NCBI GenBank assembly: GCA_900073065.1
Contig: FJOG01000042.1
Coordinates: 124,001-188,000, forward strand
Source: Phialocephala subalpina
Lineage: Eukaryota; Ascomycota; Leotiomycetes; Helotiales; Mollisiaceae
Direction of reading: 5' to 3'
Length of the DNA: 64,000 bases
Below the pieces are notes generated by a model. The model was not told where the DNA came from, made no database searches, and saw only the letters and a list, made by a program, of their open reading frames with translations. Position numbers and translations under genes: made by a program. Of the stretch, positions 1-9,791 are shown in pieces. Every line of letters begins with the position of its first letter. The stretch's first letter is position 1.

Positions 1-957
1 CTTCCAGAAACGCCATATTCACATGGCTAGAATGCCCATCCACAATCAGGAGTCTCTTGCCTCTTCCAGCTTTAGCGCGAGTATATAGGTCAAATACTTG
101 AGTCAAGTAAGCCAGACCGAACGCATTACTAGACTACCTATTAGTAGAAGCTATGAAATAAATCTTCTCTTCTCCTATGTCTTGACACTATGTATCTTGC
201 AAAGCATTAGTTTTCCCTTGGTAAATCAACGCAACAGGGAGACAAGTGCCATCTGCGCAGATAGTGGCCAGCAAGCTAATAAACTCTCGAGAACCATCTT
301 ATTTAGCAGACCTCATCTTTCCACTCTTATATGCTTCTTTGGTCATAATGCGTTTGACCGTTTGACAGAGGCCAATTAAGAACCCCTTCTCATCCCAATT
401 GTATATGTTCTCCGGTAAAATATTATGTTTTTCCACGGCATCCTTATACTAAGTGGGGGGGGAGGGGCAATTAGCTTATAACTCTTAAAAAATTATATCT
501 CCACTAAATATTAATAAAAAAAGTTATTCACTAGCTTGAAAAACTCAGCGATTATTAGTCCATATTCTGCTTTAACTCGTGTATTATTAATATTTCGTAG
601 ATACTTGGACTTGAGTCGGTTCTTATGTCGTGCGACAAATCGGGCCGTCCAGTTCTTATGAACCTCCCTTCCAATGATCTCTTCTGCTAGATTTATGACT
701 ATTTGAGTCGTCAGAGGCAAGCCACGGACCGTAAGTTTATTTATCTGCTTAATTAAAGCCTCTTCTTGAGCCCTTAAAAGCAAAAAGTAGTAAAGGTAAG
801 TCGCTTTTCTCCTTAAGATAGTTTTGCCTAAATGGCGGCGCATAAGGGTGATACGCTCCAAACTATGCTTTTTAGCTATTACAGAGTAATTAGGAGCCAA
901 TTCTACATCACATTCCGCAAGAGCGGCTTCCATTATAACGTCGTCGACAGCCATTTT
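1..957 (-). mobile_element. Decayed Fot1/pogo-like DNA transposon, 5' part of transposase
   Basis: The minus strand from about 954 downward encodes an N-terminal segment of a CENP-B/pogo-type transposase: a helix-turn-helix region followed by a second DNA-binding segment with the 'NWTARFVARH' type signature (positions 954-511). After a short AT-rich interruption the same strand continues with 'NIYNWDEKGF', then 'ADGTCLPVALIYQGK', and near the window edge 'LLIVDGHSSHV', which are the catalytic-core landmarks of Fot1/pogo DDE enzymes. At least two in-frame stops (about 250-185) fit CAA-to-TAA and TGG-to-TAG changes, as expected after repeat-induced point mutation. The element runs off the left edge. 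I could not fix its terminal inverted repeat on the right. It is certainly not an intact transposase. Confidence 0.85.
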
Positions 958-1195
958 AATTTTTTAAAGAGTGAGGGTTAATAATTTTTACGAAATTTTT
1001 TGTGCGTGCATTGGGTGGGTCTGTGCACTAACAGTGGAAATCGGTTAGTCATTCGGGCCATATGGGTGAGATGAGTGGCTGTGCGACCCGAACAACGCAC
1101 CCCAAATCAATCCCAGATTTTGGTCTCAATTATCCCTTTTCTCCAATACAATTATCACCAACATAACCTGCTAAGCGATAAAACGTATTGCAACA

Positions 1196-3171
1196 ATGTC
1201 TTTCGGCTTCTCTGTTGGTGACTTTATTACTGCAGCCGACCTTATTGCACAAGTCGTCTCTGCGCTTCGCGAGGCTGGTGGCTCCGCCTCCCAATATCAA
1301 CATATTACGAACAAATTGGGCTTTCTAGATCGCTCACTTCGGGATGTTAATCGACTTGAGCCTGCCGAGGGGCTGGAGGCGACCCTTGAGGCAATCAAAA
1401 CAACAGCGTTAAGCTGTCAGCTTCCGCTACTCGAATACCTGAAAAACATTAGGAAATATGATAAGAGCCTGGGTCCAGGACAGTCATTTGGCGTCATGAA
1501 AGATGTGTTTCTCAAGATGAAATGGCAAGTGTCCAAGAAATTGGAAGCAGCAATGAAACTCGAAGCGGAGATAGTTGCGTACTTAGGAGCTATTAATCTC
1601 CTTCTTGGTCTCTATAAAGTGTAAGCACTCCCTTTTAACTCCTAGGGCACTTTACCATCAAAGAGAAGCACTGATTATAAGCGCAGAAAGGTCGATATTC
1701 TCGCAGAGCAAAGAGCTCGAAGTAGATTCGAAAGCCTTACTACAACACTCGCGAATCTACACCTCCAAACTCAAACGGTTTCCAAAAATGTTGCACAAGT
1801 GCGATACCAAGTAGAGCAAGGCACACGTGTTATTCGAAAAGACATCGAAGAATCCTCAAAGGAGACATCCCAAGCGTTAAAGAGTCTGCAACAGAGCTGT
1901 TTCACTAGTGTATTCGAGTTTTTGAAAACGGCAGGAGCACTATCCGAGGTCACCTTACGGACATGGTATGGCCCTTCATCCTTCCTATGATCTGTTTTTG
2001 CAGTATCTGAGAAGTCTTAGCTCCAAGGTATCCGAAATCTATAATGCCATTCTCTGGGTTCAAACTCATCTTTCCAAGCCCGATACTCGTCACACATGGC
2101 TCCAAGAGCCTATGCGATGGGAAGACGCTTATGGGCGGGTGTTCCCCATTCCAGTTGAATTTGACTACCCGGTACGTGCGAAGGGGTTCATAATGGCGCC
2201 TTGTGACTAATATGGCCAGATGATGGAAGGAGCATTGCGAGGACATTTCCGGGAAGGTCGTGGAAAGAAATTGGTGGAACGAAATCAATGGCAGCTATTC
2301 GATCCGTCGAATCCACGAACTATATTCTCGGCAGAGAACTGGGAACCTTTCCCAGGGATGAAAATTACTATGGCGATGATAATTCCTCAGTACGATGACC
2401 AAATGGTCTGCCCACGATTAAACTGCTCATCCAAATCCTATACTGAGGCACTTGGTGGTGGCAAAATATGGTACGTATATTGACAGAGCAAGGCCTATGT
2501 TGTTGTATTGACTGATGTAGCTCCGGATGTAAGACGTGGTTTGACAGCCTCCCGGAATCATCCTCGCCTCAGAAGATCACGACAATTGTTGACAGCAAGG
2601 AATACTCCAGGAGCTCTGGCGAAATCCAGGCCGCTAAAACAACTGGGGCAGTAAAGAGTGGTCTGCAGGCCCGTGACGAAGATACTGAATTCGAGATTGA
2701 TAAAGAAGACCTTCGACTCCTGAAAAATGCTCGCGTCCGACTTGAAGGCGCGAAACTAAGACGTTCGTCTGCGTTGAGCAATACTGCAATTGATGAAGAG
2801 GATGTGGAAGAGCCTCGTATTTATAAGACGGAAGCAACGGTCCCGGTAACCTTCGAACAGCATCAAAAGGGGGAAAATGTTTACATGACTGGACCAATAA
2901 GCTACGGCTACATCCAGTGTGAGCTCGAATCCATTATCTACTTTTCTCGAGTTCCTATATATGCATAAAGTTTGCAACGTTGCTGACATGAGATTACAGC
3001 GAGGGTCGACGTGGCCTTTTGAGATCCATTTATCATGTCAGACCTGGAACTCATCATATACGATTCATTGTTGATGGGCGAATACATTATTCACCTGATC
3101 TCCCTACAACCGTCGATTTCGGCAACAATCTCGTCAACTATATCGAAGTCAGTGCTGACGACCTGTAATGC
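1196..3171 (+). CDS. Fungal ubiquitin-like (ULD) protein with C-terminal AMPK-beta/CBM48-like domain
   Basis: The N-terminus (MSFGFSVGDFITAADLI...) is the helical start common in fungal ULD and NACHT-associated proteins. Exon 1 runs 1196-1620 and a GTAAGC intron ends at 1686. A coiled helical part follows, then 'TRHTWLQEPMRWEDAYGR' and a ubiquitin-like fold (from about 2100; intron about 2172-2220) ending in 'GMKITMAMII'. An intron (2471-about 2518) joins to a CSGC motif. About 75 variable residues later, 'VPVTFEQHQKGENVYMTG' (from about 2840) matches the first strands of the AMPK-beta glycogen-binding module. After another intron (2919 to about 2992) the module finishes with 'RPGTHHIRFIVDG', 'DLPTTVDF' and 'LVNYIEVSADD', with a stop at 3169-3171. 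The junctions near 1950-2003 and 2919-2999 are uncertain, and a sequence error or decay cannot be excluded. Function is unknown. By analogy the parts could sense or bind ubiquitin-fold partners and glycogen-like glucan. Confidence 0.7.
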
Positions 3172-4120
3172 CCCGGATGCCGCTATAGCAGCAGGTGCAA
3201 ATCCTGCAAGGAGTACTTTGGCATTCCGCGGAGCTCGATGCCGAGTAATCACCGGCCTCAGGCTCGGCAGCAACCTGAGAGGAAAGACTGGGGAAGACTG
3301 AGTCTGTTAGTTGCTAAGTTGAAACCCAAATAAGCCCAAGGAGAAGGCGTTCATCCCGGGCGTGATGAATGGGCAGCTGGCTGACTCTGGGGAGTTGGAT
3401 GCAATGCCGATGAATAGGTTTAAACTTTTCTGAGGGGGGTTGGTCTAGAGGAAGGAGTGGTGAAGGGCATGGTGTACCTCATTCCATAGACATATATGTA
3501 CTACTTCGTGTGGGTTTGGGTTCTGCTTAAAGGCTTGGCGGGTTGGACTCGTGTCATTTCCAAGACTTGGGGATCATACCCTACTTAGTAACCCATGGGC
3601 GTGCAAGTAAGTCTAATTGTTCTTGAAATCGCAACAATCTAGTTATTGTGCGCCAGATAGACTCAGGGTTGTAGACAGTAGAAATATCATAGCCGAGTAT
3701 GCCTGCGAGTAGTTTCGTGAAAACATGGTCGTTATTCTGTAGTCGAGGTTGCAAAGGGTTGTAGCTCGATCTAAACTTCTATAAGGCGCACCGATATTGG
3801 GAATGTCAGCTGCACTTCGAAGCAAAGCACAAAGTGGAGGACACAATTAAGGAGCTAGAATCTGCCTTCATCAGATGGGCCAGCAAGTGTCACGCTTTAA
3901 ATAAATATATAAAGTGTTAGCTAAGTCCTCAGGCAGCACTCCACTTTTGACGCTGACCCCCACAGAGCATGGGGATACATGTCTAAATGTCAACTAAGTC
4001 GTAACGTACTAATCTCGGATAAATGTGGGTCTAAAATTAAATTATGGGGTGTTTAGTGCGACACTAATTTTGCTTCCTATTGTATCTGTGATTTCTTTCT
4101 TGCAGAAACATACCCTCCTT
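3172..4120. other. Intergenic stretch, no gene seen
   Basis: About 950 bases lie between the ULD-CBM gene and the convergent small Cys-rich gene. Only short, poorly coding frames occur, including an open frame at 3643-3846 on the minus strand with no recognisable motif. No repeat or RNA gene was recognised. Confidence 0.5.
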
Positions 4121-4495
4121 CTACTCTTTCCCTGCTACAACATGGCTTTCGATCTTCCACGAAAGCTTCAGCAGAGAACAAACACTCTGAAGATAGCTCT
4201 GACCTTCACTCACCAAGCGGCTCTGGGCTTCAAGATGGGGTACCATGAGCTTGTGAGACCGTCGAAAGTCTCGCGCTTGCTGTCTTCGTTTAGTACGCTT
4301 TAAACTCTCTTGTGCTCTGTTCCGCTTCTCCATATCTTCTTCGATGCAATGAGCGCAGTTAGCGAAAGTCTGGAAGTACTCGTACTTTGGGAGACTGTCG
4401 CATCGTTCACCATTTGTAACTTGGCGGCAGTGCTGGAAGTGTGCGTCAGGTGAGCTGTGGAAGCAGAGGAAGTAGAGATAGGTGTAAGTGCACAT
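4121..4495 (-). CDS. Small Cys/His-rich protein, copy A of a local family
   Basis: From the Met at 4495 the product is 124 aa. The same frame extends to a Met at 4690, but the sequence upstream of 4495 is unlike the relatives. It begins MCTYTYLYFLCFH and follows the spacing CxH-x9-C-x8-C-x14-CxxC within the first 50 residues, then turns into a Lys/Arg/Glu-rich helical tail. The same Cys/His layout recurs in the products at 7840-8178 and 9426-9791, both on the same strand. There is no signal peptide, so it is probably intracellular. The six ligands suggest metal (zinc) binding, which is inference. Function is unknown. Confidence 0.6.
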   Translation of the reverse strand: MCTYTYLYFLCFHSSPDAHFQHCRQVTNGERCDSLPKYEYFQTFANCAHCIEEDMEKRNRAQESLKRTKRRQQARDFRRSHKLMVPHLEAQSRLVSEGQSYLQSVCSLLKLSWKIESHVVAGKE

Positions 4496-4822
4496 GTTGG
4501 CAAGATGAGAGCGATGAGGGTTGAGCTCTACAGTCAGTGAGAATGGTACAATATGTATTGTTGGTTGAGCTACTGTTTCGTGGTCATTCGGGTGTGTTTC
4601 TTTGATGCCACGTTTCATGAACAAAGCCATGATGGGGAAGAATGGTTCCATTGAATTGCTACTTCTGTTCATTCTCTGTCGTCGCAACACTGCTTTGCTC
4701 TCTACTTAGTAACAAAGAGAAAAGGAGAGAAGTCATTTTGATAGCTTTCACGTGACTGGCACTCCTCAACGACGATGTCCGACACCTGCCTAGTCCCTAG
4801 CGGAACCGAAACATTATCAACA

Positions 4823-5906
4823 TCAATTCAAGCCAGTCTTCAAAACCCTCTTCGCCGTCCCATCATACTTCACCTTCCTCATCCACTCCTCCAAAGTCTT
4901 GATCCTATTCGGCATGATTTCATCCAAAAGTCCATAATCTCTGCTCCAAAGCCCCTTATTCCCACCACTCTCCCTAAAAATCCCCCACCACGGCCCAAAA
5001 TGCTCCTTCGCAGTCCTCAACGTCGGATCATCAAATCCCGGACTCCCCTTCCCCCCAATCTTCCCCTTCGGCAACCCATCAAGATGTTCATCCAAATCAA
5101 TATCCTCGTATCTCGCTTTCTTTCCCGTTACAGCTTCAAACGCCTCCGCATGTTCAGCACCCGTCACATGTGCGATAGAAACACCGAGATTGAGACCTGC
5201 GGAGCGGGAGGGGTTTTCGAACATCCATTTCGCGTACTCGCCGAGATCGTCTAGTGAGACGAGGGGCATGGCGCCCGTGGGACCGAGAGGGAGGCGAAAG
5301 ACGTAGATTCCGTTTTCGTCTGGTTGTGGGACGTTTTGAGGTTCGTAGAGGCGTTCGGCGTAGGGTCCTGAGGAGAGGATGGTCCATGCCATGGGTTTAG
5401 TTGGCATTGATTGGAGATATTCTGTCTCCTGTCAGCTAGTTTTCAGGCTTGGGAAGATGACAGATAAGGAGATGGAGAGACGCACGACCGAATTTCCCCT
5501 TCCCATCCACAAACGGCACCCGACTCTTAGGATCAAACCCCCCATTCGCACTAACATACGGCAACCCCCCATACACAAAATGCTTCACCCCCGCTCCTCT
5601 CGCTAGTTCATACATACGGATTCCCCAGTATATCTCACTTTTCTCTCCGATTGCGAAACCGTTTGTGTTTACGAAACAGAAATCTACACCTTGGAAGGCG
5701 GAGATGAGTGTGTCTTCGTCGTAGCAATCTCCTTCTAGGAGGTGGACGTTGGGTAGAAGGGCGAGTTCGACGGCGTAAGGGGTGGTGAGGGAGCGGGTTA
5801 GGACGTTGATTGTGTATGTTCCTGCTTTGGAAAGGACTTTTGCTACGGCGCTGTTTTGGGCGCCTGCTCCGCCGAGGATGAGGACGGTGGGTTTTGGTGA
5901 AGACAT
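4823..5906 (-). CDS. NmrA-like NAD(P)-binding family protein
   Basis: A two-exon gene of 339 aa: exon 1 5906-5486, a GTGCGT intron 5485-5422, exon 2 5421-4823. The Met at 5906 places the Rossmann motif immediately at the N-terminus: 'TVLILGGAGAQNSAVAKVL', a variant of the GATGxQG loop of NmrA proteins. Further landmarks are 'DFCFVNTNGF', 'HFVYGGLPYVSA' and, in exon 2, 'PMAWTILSSGPYAE', typical of the NmrA substrate-side loop. The Ser-Tyr-Lys catalytic triad of true SDRs is not apparent, as in NmrA regulators. Such proteins act as redox (NADP) sensors or as isoflavone-reductase-like enzymes; which applies here cannot be told. The gene is divergent from the serine hydrolase at 6558, with about 650 bp shared upstream. 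Confidence 0.85.
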
Positions 5907-6557
5907 GATTTCCTTGCTTGGTAGATGGTTTGGAAGGGGAGGATGATTACCATAAAAGTGGGCTTGGGGAGGTTTATATACTCGCACATATCCCACACGG
6001 ATATACAAAAAGCTTACTCGGAGAGAAAGATAATCAAAAGGCAGATTTTCAATCATCGTCAGGGAGTCAAGTGCCGAGAATGTGTATTTTGATTAATGAT
6101 CTTCTTTTGTTTTCTCATCAACACCTTTCCTGCATAACAACTCAACTTACGAACTGCATCAGTCCACTTCACCTCTCACGCAATGGTATTACCAAATCTT
6201 CAAGGAAAATTGAAGCTCTCCCGGATATAGCTAACTGCCAAGCCGAAGGGGAAGGCATCCGACAGGGGGTTTAGACTTAGTTAGTTCAAGTTCTTGAGGT
6301 CAAGTATATTAAATTTTTTCTAAGCAGTCTAATTAAACTTGAGTACTCAATGATTCCAAGGCCTTTCTTCAAGTCCGAGAGATCAGGCAAGCGGACAATT
6401 CAGGGGGCGGGGTAGTGCAAGCGAGGAGGCGGCGAGGAGAGTCACGTGTGAGGGGTAATGCTTACGAAATCATTATAACCTCCTCCTCATCCACGCCGCT
6501 ATCAACCTGAGCCTCAACCTACCACGAGTTTCCTACAATTACAAGTCGACTCATGAG
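5907..6557. promoter_or_regulatory. Divergent intergenic promoter region
   Basis: This 651-bp region separates two divergently oriented genes (NmrA-like on the minus strand, serine hydrolase on the plus strand) and must hold both upstream regions. A CACGTG-containing stretch lies near 6445 and CT-rich sequence lies just before each start. Nothing more specific can be supported. Confidence 0.4.
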
Positions 6558-7748
6558 ATGGGAGGCGGCCCCGGCTCGACGAGAGCTGAGATATTAGAAG
6601 CATTACAGTCAACACTGCAAGCTGGTATTGATGCGGGCGTCCCTGGTCTCTCTGCTGCAATCAGCACCTCCAAAGGCATCATCTGGAAATCTTCAGCGGG
6701 CTTTGCAGACATTGAAACCCTAAGCCGAGTTAATACATCACACATCTTTGGTATCGGAAGCATCACCAAAGTCTTCGTGGCTGTAGTCATCCTTCAGCTC
6801 GTCGACGAGAAGCTCCTCAAGACATCAGAGATTGTCAGCCAATACTTGGATGAAAGCGTGATTCAAGGAATTGAAAATGCGGATATAGCAACAATTGCTA
6901 GTGTACTGAGCCATACCGGTGGTGTGGAGAGCTGGGAAGATGATCCAAAGTGGATTATTGAAGGGCGGGGTAAAGAGCTGGATCCGAAAAGGATATGGGG
7001 GAAGACGGATACATTGGAATACATTCGGAGGCCATCTTCACTCACTCGAGGGAAGTTCTCGTATGCAAATACGAACTTCACTCTTCTGGGTTTGATTATC
7101 GAGAAGATCACAGGCAGGTCAGCAGAAAGTGAAATCTGCCGACGAATTCTCGAACCTTTAGGCCTGAAAGATACGTGCCTGGAGGGATTTGAAGATGCTT
7201 CAAGATCGCAGCTGGAGAGGGTACCTCATCGCTATCATTATGCAACAGAAACGTTCCGCAACACTGCAGGTCTATGTCCCAAGTTCTCAGAACTCGAATG
7301 GAAACAGCAAAGCCTCATCGACGCAACCGGCTCCAGCCTATCAGTTGAATGGGTAGCCGGCGGCATGATCACCACTCCCTCCGACCTTCTCAAGTTCGCA
7401 GTCTCCCTACGAGACGGAAAGCTACTTAGCCCTTCGTCCATGCAAGTCCTGAAAGATTGGCAACCAGCAACAGTTGATGGAGAAGTGGGACATGGACTTT
7501 TGCGATACCACAGCTCTTTCGGCCATGGAACATGGTTAGGCCATAATGGTAGTGTACTTGGCTTTACCGGAGCTCTGTGGTGGAAGGAAGATGAGGACTG
7601 CGCTGTTTGCGTTTTGGCGAACGTCGGGACAATGCATGCTGGGAATGTCCCTTCGAGCGCTCCTCACGTTGTGTTCGGGCCGGAGTTCTTTGGACTTGCT
7701 GTGAAGCTTGCCGCTCTTCAATCAGAAGCTGATGGCGATGCTCATTGA
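6558..7748 (+). CDS. Beta-lactamase-fold serine hydrolase (class C / DD-peptidase-like)
   Basis: A single-exon 396-aa protein with the three hallmarks of the serine beta-lactamase/penicillin-binding protein fold: the nucleophile motif SxxK as 'GIGSITKVF' (about residue 73), the YxN motif as 'YANTNF' (about residue 171) and the third motif as 'GHNGSVLGFTGALWW' (about residue 330, HxG in place of KTG). 'VAGGMITTPSDLLKFA' is also typical of the family. No signal peptide is visible, so the protein is probably cytosolic. In fungi this fold covers esterases, transesterases (LovD-like), D-aminopeptidases and lactonases. The substrate is not predictable and antibiotic hydrolysis should not be assumed. 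It lies divergent from the NmrA-like gene. Confidence 0.9.
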   Translation: MGGGPGSTRAEILEALQSTLQAGIDAGVPGLSAAISTSKGIIWKSSAGFADIETLSRVNTSHIFGIGSITKVFVAVVILQLVDEKLLKTSEIVSQYLDESVIQGIENADIATIASVLSHTGGVESWEDDPKWIIEGRGKELDPKRIWGKTDTLEYIRRPSSLTRGKFSYANTNFTLLGLIIEKITGRSAESEICRRILEPLGLKDTCLEGFEDASRSQLERVPHRYHYATETFRNTAGLCPKFSELEWKQQSLIDATGSSLSVEWVAGGMITTPSDLLKFAVSLRDGKLLSPSSMQVLKDWQPATVDGEVGHGLLRYHSSFGHGTWLGHNGSVLGFTGALWWKEDEDCAVCVLANVGTMHAGNVPSSAPHVVFGPEFFGLAVKLAALQSEADGDAH

Positions 7749-7839
7749 AATATCCAGACAGAGTCCGATGATTATAATAACAGAGAAAATTCCCATGCAT
7801 GCACGAAATCCTAGCAAACATTTGCAGCACCATAGCTTA

Positions 7840-8178
7840 CTAAGCTATAGACTTCGCTTTCTGAAGCTTTTCCTCTCTCGTATCGTCTTGCCCTCCAATA
7901 AGAGATCCTCCAGTCTGCATCTCGGGACGAATCGTCCTCGCCACGCTCTTTCCAGCACCAGAAACCCCCTTCGATTGTCCCTCTTTCTCCCACCACCATT
8001 CCCAGTACTGTTGTATCTTTCCGGCCCGGCACTCCACGCATTTCCTCTCGTTCTTGAACTTCATTTTCTTGGGTTCGGGCAAGGGACATCTATTGGTATC
8101 AAGCTTCTTCGCGCATCGGACGAGTCTGTGTTCTTTCTCGTGTCCGCACTCGAAGACTGGGATACGCCAACGGCACAT
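7840..8178 (-). CDS. Small Cys/His-rich protein, copy B of a local family
   Basis: A 112-aa single-exon protein starting MCRWRIPVFECGH. The Cys/His spacing is CxH-x8-C-x8-C-x15-CxxC in the first 55 residues, followed by 'YWEWWWEKEG' and a charged tail. The pattern and position agree with the proteins at 4121-4495 and 9426-9791. There is no secretion signal. It is convergent with the serine hydrolase, whose stop lies 90 bp away. The gene is unrecognised by name. Metal binding through the Cys/His set is inferred from the spacing only. Confidence 0.65.
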   Translation of the reverse strand: MCRWRIPVFECGHEKEHRLVRCAKKLDTNRCPLPEPKKMKFKNERKCVECRAGKIQQYWEWWWEKEGQSKGVSGAGKSVARTIRPEMQTGGSLIGGQDDTREEKLQKAKSIA

Positions 8179-8379
8179 TGTTGGGTTCGGACGGGAGGGA
8201 GTGACTGAATGGATTGCTGTTGGCTTCGACTTAGGTAGGTATTCTAGACAATGTTCCAGGTTCTCAAGGAAGCTTACGGAAGTGCGAAGAGGCTGTTTCT
8301 TTGGGGCAATAAACAGCGGGGTTGCTCATATCTTTGCATTCAAGACTCAAATGTTTAGCCAGAATACTATTGATTCATC

Positions 8380-9281
8380 TGGACCAGACTGTGCGATACA
8401 TCAGCTAGCTGATCTGCTAGCAGTTCAGCCATCGTCCATCCTCCGGTCAACCAAGGACTTTTAAACGTACCGGTCAATCAGCTAACTAAGTCTCTAGCTA
8501 ATCAGCTAACTGATCAGCTAGAGATATTTTTTTTAATGATTTTAGAGTCATAATTTGGTGTTTTAGTGGGGCGAGCGGAACGGAAAAACGTAATAGAAGG
8601 CTTTTAATTGGCTAAAAACCCCGTGACGCATATAATTACCCCTCTTAAAATAGACTTTTATTATCATTATTATTATTATCAAAATAGTCTCTACTAAAGG
8701 CTTAACGCCCTTAGAACTCGAGTAAATTGATCTTATAACGTCTGCCGATACTCCTACACTTTCTATTATCTTTCTATCGAACGCATTCGCGACCCTTAGG
8801 AAACTAGTCTTTATATCACAGTTTAATTCCCGTTTATATTTTCGATTAAAGGTTATTTATAACGATAATTATAACTTTAAGAAGCCTTTATATATCAATA
8901 AACCGATAGACTACTATCTATTCGTCCTTAGAGAGTCTTTTTACGATAATAAGCTTATTCACGTAGTTAGTCTACTCTTCCTGCGCGAAATCAATAATGC
9001 TAAAGAGTTCTAAGTTGCCGAGAGAGATGCTATAATATAAAGAATGCTTAAATAATTGGTAGAGAAGAGGTGCAATTCGAATGGGAAGGGCCCATGGAGT
9101 AGCCATTTTGGACCTATAAATTATATCTTTACTTACTTTGAGCTAATCAGCTAATTGATTAGTTGGTTATTATCAGCTAGTCAACTAGAGCCTTTCCTAT
9201 ATCTTCTTGTCGGTCAATCAGCGAGCACATTTTCCCCAGCTGATGACCGACCGACCGGCTGATCGCACACTCTGATCCGGA
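8380..9281. mobile_element. AT-rich non-autonomous DNA element with terminal inverted repeats
   Basis: The ends are imperfect inverted repeats. The left end (8380-8397) contains GGACCAGACTGTGCGAT and the right end (9262-9280), read on the other strand, GGATCAGAGTGTGCGAT, with 2 mismatches in 17. Both ends continue inward with reiterated AGCTAATCAGCTAA/CTGATTAGCT motifs (8462-8520 and 9141-9190). The interior is strongly AT-rich, rich in TA dinucleotides and without coding potential, consistent with a RIP-mutated element. The 7-mer TGATTCA occurs at 8371-8377 and 9289-9295 and could be part of a target duplication, but it is not flush with the ends. It sits between two copies of the Cys-rich gene family. 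Confidence 0.65.
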
Positions 9282-9425
9282 CAACAAGTGATTCAAGGAC
9301 AAAGTTACTAGTGGCTTCAAACGCTTGCCATGTGTGGTTTATTCGTTCTGGAGAGAGAATCTACCTCCAGCATTTCTCTGGTCTTGAACTGAAATTAAAG
9401 TCCTGACTGCCCCCAAAAAAGCATC

Positions 9426-9791
9426 TTAGATGTACCACCAAATCCATGCATGTCTCCACGGCTCTTCTCCACGATGGTAGATAACGCCAACCGTATTGTC
9501 TTGAATTCCTGCCGCTTGCCCAGCCTCTCTTCCACCGGCCTCCAACTCTGGACACGAGCCTTCCCCAATGCTGCTTGCTTGTGCTTTGTCTACCCCAGGA
9601 AGAACTCCCAACTTCCTCCCATCTCTTTCGCTTTCAAGACAGCTCTTGCAGTTCTCCTTCCTCTTAATTGTGTTCTTCTTAACTCCCTTTCCTAGACAGA
9701 TTCCATAATTCGGATCTCTGTCGTTGCATGGCTCAAGGTCGGTGAATTGTGAATGCTTGCATTTGTAGAGTTCGATATGTTGGATGCTCAT
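9426..9791 (-). CDS. Small Cys/His-rich protein, copy C of a local family
   Basis: A 121-aa single-exon protein starting MSIQHIELYKCKH. It has CxH-x8-C-x9-C-x15-CxxC in the first 60 residues, as in copies A and B, then a Gly/Glu-rich middle and a C-terminus 'EEPWRHAWIWWYI' whose Trp cluster echoes 'YWEWWW' of copy B. No signal peptide. The alignable part is the Cys/His domain; the tails are diverged. Function is unknown. The plausible reading is a mini zinc-binding protein that has duplicated locally. Confidence 0.65.
   Translation of the reverse strand: MSIQHIELYKCKHSQFTDLEPCNDRDPNYGICLGKGVKKNTIKRKENCKSCLESERDGRKLGVLPGVDKAQASSIGEGSCPELEAGGREAGQAAGIQDNTVGVIYHRGEEPWRHAWIWWYI

Noticed and set aside
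3035..3301. Separate small gene starting MSDLELIIYD
   Set aside because: It is the +1 frame of the AMPK-beta-like exon, whose real frame reads PGTHHIRFIVDG.
7627..7651. GGGACA...TGTCCC inverted pair in the serine hydrolase exon
   Set aside because: Opposite arm order to the recurring mini-hairpin and within coding sequence; likely chance.
8371..9295. TGATTCA direct repeats as a clean target site duplication
   Set aside because: The 7-mers are not flush with the inverted repeat ends (1-2 nt on the left, about 7 nt on the right), so only noted as possible.
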